DNA from: Durusdinium trenchii | Lineage: Eukaryota > Sar > Dinophyceae > Suessiales > Symbiodiniaceae | Assembly (NCBI GenBank): GCA_963970005.1 | Contig: CAXAMN010021740.1 | Span: forward strand, 141,841 to 205,840 | Reading direction: 5' to 3' | Length of the DNA: 64,000 nucleotides | In this document: positions 60,901-64,000 of the stretch, piece after piece | Position numbering within the stretch: the stretch's first letter is position 1 | Layout of the letters: each line of letters begins with the position of its first letter | The notes under the pieces: generated by a model | Databases searched by the model: none | Told to the model about the DNA's origin: nothing | What the model saw: the letters and a program-made list of their open reading frames with translations, nothing else | Program-made: the position numbers and the translations under genes

Positions 60901-62864
60901 CAACGTTGGTGGACGCCAATAAAAGTAATAGAAAGGACTTTGAGGTATGTTTAGGAACATTCAACCAAGAAACAAACGCTGATCAAAGTCGATTTTGGTG
61001 CTTTGCTGTGTTTCGACTGGCTGGCATGTACGGGGTACTTTGACCTAAAACGCAGCAACTCTGCAAACTCAGAACCCAAGTTAACACATCAAGACTATTA
61101 ATGTAACAAAAATCAATCCCAGACTTTCAACAGGCCAGACTTGTTCTAGGAATGAAAGTCTGGAAGTTCTCGATTGCTTTCCGGTCCGTTTCCAGTGTCC
61201 ATAAATAAAGATCCAATAACATAATATAAGATCCACTTGTTGCAGAAAGGGAGCTACTCAATCCGATATACTTGATCTCCGGGTGCTTAGACATCGTGCG
61301 AAGTACTTGGGGGAAGTCCACGGTGGCGATGAACTCTTGGTCATGCTGGACAACCAGTACCTGGCTCGTTCCGCCGACGCTGTGGCGATCCGGTCAGATC
61401 GAGATGCCTTGCCTGGCTCGATTTTTGGATTGCCTGGCTGGCTTGTTACTTGATGCGTTGCCTGGCTCCGGTCATGGTCCCGGGAGACACCCCCCGATAG
61501 AAACCCGTGGCCAGTCCAGATCAGAGTGCGCGGATCGGACTCCCATCGCGTGGAACCACACACGCGATGATGTTCCGATGAGTTGCAGGTCCTGAATGGT
61601 CCTGATCGATCAGTGTGACATAGAAAAGCAGTACAGATTGGATCAGATTGGTTGGATTGTGGAATAGTTGTCATGACACTATTGTATCTCTTCATATCTC
61701 TTCCATTCCTTAAGGGCCCCGACCCCCCTGTGTTTAGCTAAGGTGCATAGTCGGTGTCCACTTCGGCCAACGCACTCTTGACCGCAAAGCCGAAGCCATG
61801 ATGATCTGGCAGAACCAGAATCTGCGTGCGAAAATATGCAGATCGAACTGATTCTGCTCCAGTTGCACGCTCTTGCAGCTTCTGGATGTATTCGGAATAT
61901 CGCTCGGCCTCCGCCACGCTGATCTTTCCAGCCTTGTGATTGGATTTGCCAGCAGAAATCTTGTAGCCATCACACACAATGATCCGCGGCACATGCGCCA
62001 GGCCCACGAGGTGCAAACTCAACAGCACCCTTTCCAGAAGATCGGTGCTTGGATTGGAACGAACTGGGCTTGTGGTGACAACCACTGAAATGTTGGCGCA
62101 TTCAACTTGTGGCATCATTTCCGCTTCTCGCACGTCACAGTCAGCTAATGTCTCAAGTGTTGTGCGCGCTGCGGGCATCGCTGCTGCCGCCTCCACATCT
62201 TGCCAGAAGGTCTGATGCAATTTCAGATCTGCCCCCTCACATGCAGCCATCACGGCACGAAGTGAGGAAATGCCGGGAGGGTTACAAATCAAAAGCTCAG
62301 CCTGTTGGGTTTTTTCCATTTCTTGCTGCATACGCTTGGTATCCCCAGTGATGCCATTCACGGACAAAATGGTGCCTCCAATGTGAAGCCGTTTCCAGGG
62401 TTCATGAGCATTTGCACATAGGTCATTCCAATGTTGTACCTGGTGTCTTTCAACCAGCAGCAGGTTGTGCTGCAGCAACAAGCACAGCACTGATCGACTC
62501 TCCGCTGTTCCCAACGTTGGGAACCCCAAACAAGAAGCTTCTCCACCGTTGGCGTGACACAGGAGGCTGTCTCTGACTGTCCTTCCAACCCCTCTATAAC
62601 TATATTGTACATGATTGTACCTTCCCCTCCCGTGACAACAGACATGCCCCACAGGTTTCAAATATCATCTTATGACCCATGAGGTCACCCAACAAGCATG
62701 TTCTTGCCGGTATTTCAACCTTAACAAACACATACCCAGCTTCCCAACACCTTCCCTTTAGCTTCGGCGCTGGTCCATCTTCCAGCGCCATCACCACGAA
62801 ACAGCCGTGGCCAGGCAAAGTGGCACACACCACGCCAAAACGCTGGTGGAGCGCGTCTTTGCAC
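57963..62864 (-). CDS. PDZ-like plus glycosyltransferase-like (GT-A type by resemblance) protein
   Basis: 62864 to about 62747 encodes FGVVCATLPGHGCFVVMALE. About 62439-61747 encodes a PDZ-like strand (IGGTILSVNGITGDTKRMQQ), then ISVVVTTSPVRSNPSTDLLE and IIVCDGYK. It joins through a GC donor, phase-checked, to 61360-61258 (VLVVQHDQEFIATVDFPQVL). That joins in phase to 60769 to about 60685 (STMNYEHMVRSKFGVSISRS, EYGIPLLQL). About 60465-60352 carries PLIFFYDKPHICRTAYYRD, 60198-60117 carries KGDFIEETVG, and 58093-57963, joined in phase across the assembly gap, carries EAHAKYGTFQLDQ. The order TTSP.PST..L, CDGY, VQHD, Y.GL, YDKPH, GDFIE, HAKYGT recurs, from memory, in many dinoflagellate models. 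Activity and sugar donor are not known, and the 5' end is not fixed (a candidate exon lies at about 63095-63000). Confidence 0.75.
58674..58828. repeat. Minisatellite running into the assembly gap
   Basis: Five copies of a (t/c)gcgcacaca(t) core occur here, several extended to aaatgcgcacacatgattc, with variable spacing. The last copy is cut by the Ns. Confidence 0.75.
58829..59228. other. Assembly gap of 400 Ns
   Basis: Exactly 400 unknown bases, a conventional scaffold spacer size, so the true length may differ. It falls in the intron between two phase-compatible exons (60117 and 58093) of the glycosyltransferase-like gene, so no coding sequence need be missing. Confidence 0.95.
59452..59509. 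repeat. (CATT)n / (CATG)n microsatellite
   Basis: About fourteen tetranucleotide units: CATT, then CATG, then CATT again. Confidence 0.95.
59524..59636. repeat. About 21-bp tandem repeat, five units
   Basis: Adjacent units follow a consensus like ccgcgtgtaca..cgagg. Units one, four and five are the most alike, and two and three have diverged. There are no unique spacers between units. Confidence 0.75.
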
Positions 62865-63120
62865 CTGTGACCACTACCAGCTGTTGGGGGTCTGGGTTCT
62901 CAGGGTGGAAATGGAGCTTTTGTGGTTCATTATGGGTTCATTGTGGTTCATTCATCTTCGTCCCCAGACATTCACCGGTGTCACCTGCATGGAGGAACTA
63001 CACCAAACGAACCGCGTTGGAGACACCGACTTCATGAACATGCGGCAGAACATCTCGTCCGGTGCGGAACGAGGAGTCAAAATGAGACAGCGCGGGCAAC
63101 CCGGCCTGCTACACCGCGAC

Positions 63121-63243
63121 CAGCCGGCCGGCCGGCTGGCCAAATAGCGGCCGGCCGGCCGGCCGGCCAAGTAGTAGTAGTAGTAGTAGTAATAGTAGTA
63201 GACTAGTAGTAGTAGACTAGTAGTAGTAGTAGTAGTAGTAGTA
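63121..63243. repeat. (CCGG)n followed by (TAG)n
   Basis: Self-complementary ccggccgg runs (63122-63169) are interrupted by ctggccaaatagc and immediately followed by about 22 TAG triplets, a few with single-base interruptions, to 63243. Confidence 0.95.
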
Positions 63244-63325
63244 TGTGAAACAGGAGTTCTCCTAGGTGCCTGCTCTTCCTGGTGTTAGGTAGGTTGAGGC
63301 TAGGCTGAAAGAGCCCGCCTTTTGG

Positions 63326-63338
63326 TTTTTGGCTCAAG
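63326..63338 (+). other. Relict spliced-leader 3' end
   Basis: TTTTTGGCTCAAG contains a perfect 12-base match to the 3' end of the conserved dinoflagellate spliced leader, on the same strand as and about 160 bases upstream of the intronless frame starting at 63496. Upstream of those 12 bases the match decays (about 3 of 9). Relict leaders are known in dinoflagellate genes that re-entered the genome through cDNA. Confidence 0.5.
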
Positions 63339-63495
63339 GTGCAAAGCGCACGAAGCCTGACAGCCTCGACTGTGTGGCGAAAAGTCAAGCGGTGTTCTCG
63401 AGCCGACACGTCGCTTTCGCAGTTGGGGGCTGTTCTGGGAAATCGGTGTCAAAGACCCCAGGATAAGCAGTCGAGGCCTCAGGCTCATTGCTGAG

Positions 63496-64000
63496 ATGGC
63501 AAAGCAAGTCCGAGGATACGAAGGGACCTTGCTAGAAGCTATCGAGGCAGGTGTGGTGCCGCGGCCTGAAAGGTTGCGGTACAGGGAGTGGCTTGCTTGG
63601 CGGGCAGCGGAAGGACAAAGGCCTTCGCGTCGCCGTGGGGATACCTCAGGTACCACTACAAACGGTGAAGAAGCGGAGCTGTGGCGCGAGGTCACGCGCG
63701 CGCTCCATGAGGAAGACCCAGGAGAAGCAAGTGAAGGAAGTAGCGACAGTCAGGAGGAGGAAGAGCTGCTGAGTGCGGACGACGGGACTGGAAGCCGAGA
63801 GCGCCAAGAAGGAAGTCATGGTTCGGCTCACGGCGTACGCCATCGACCGGCCGGAGTTGTTCGGAGCGCTAAAAGTAGCGCAAGATAGAGGATGCGACGT
63901 CGAGGTGTATGTTGATAAGTCGCAGACCGGACGAACCACAGAGCAGAAAAGGTTGGTGCACCAGGCAAGGTCCCAAGGCTTGAAGATCTTCATTGCAAAT
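63496..64000 (+). CDS. Phospholipase-D-like nuclease-domain protein, frame-broken and partial
   Basis: The frame starts MAKQVRGYEGTLLEAIEAGV (63496), continues through a basic RYREWLAWRAAEGQRPSRRR segment and a Glu/Ser-rich linker, and stays in this frame to about 63780. From 63773 a second frame reads EAESAKKEVMVRLTAYAIDR, then PELFGALKVAQDRGCDVEVY, VDKSQTG and, at the edge, HQARSQGLKIFIAN. That alpha/beta arrangement (strand, then D/H-rich turn, ALxxAxxRGxxVxVxxD) fits the N-terminal half of a PLD-like domain; the HKD motif itself would lie beyond the window. The one-base frame change between about 63773 and 63812 means a pseudogene, a recent mutation or a base-call error. No introns are seen, unlike the neighbours. 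Confidence 0.6.

Overview
The window looks like nuclear DNA of a dinoflagellate, probably close to Symbiodiniaceae. This is an inference from gene structure and sequence; no search was run. Almost all recognisable genes lie on the minus strand as a long one-way array. They are cut into short exons (often 50-200 bp) separated by long AT- and repeat-rich introns. Acceptors are mostly AG followed by G. Besides GT, donors include GC (61746, 35564, 44732) and probably GA (47579), a mix reported for dinoflagellates. A perfect match to the last 12 bases of the dinoflagellate spliced leader sits just upstream of an intronless gene at the right edge.

Layout, left to right. 1-5523 (+): a nearly intronless, low-complexity, multi-domain coding block whose frame changes repeatedly, almost always at a mononucleotide run; it looks like a retrocopied or mobile, multi-copy family member. 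5524-9000: no gene recognised. 9014-17500 (-): DOMON-like, YHYH-domain and extraordinary Cys-Gly repeat exons, forming one or two genes. 18478-21726 (-): an unidentified multi-exon gene. 22248-30187 (-): an RCC1-repeat (beta-propeller) gene with about one repeat per exon. 30.2-34.9 kb: no clear gene; a complex tandem repeat at 33.4-34.2 kb. 34953-43052 (-): a GT1/UGT80-type sterol-glucosyltransferase-like gene. 43371-46507 (-): exons of an unidentified, partly Cys-rich gene. 47314-55690 (-): a CEP19 (centrosomal/ciliary protein) homologue. 56.5-57.4 kb (-): a decayed coding relic. 57963-62864 (-): a PDZ-like plus glycosyltransferase-like gene with a 400-base assembly gap in one intron. 63326-64000 (+): an intronless phospholipase-D-like reading frame with one frameshift, continuing past the window.

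The minus-strand genes do not form an obvious pathway; sharing a strand is the usual dinoflagellate arrangement. Only the two edge elements run the other way, and both lack the intron density of the rest. Exon joins marked as phase-checked were tested by hand and restore a continuous family-like protein; other exon ends are approximate.
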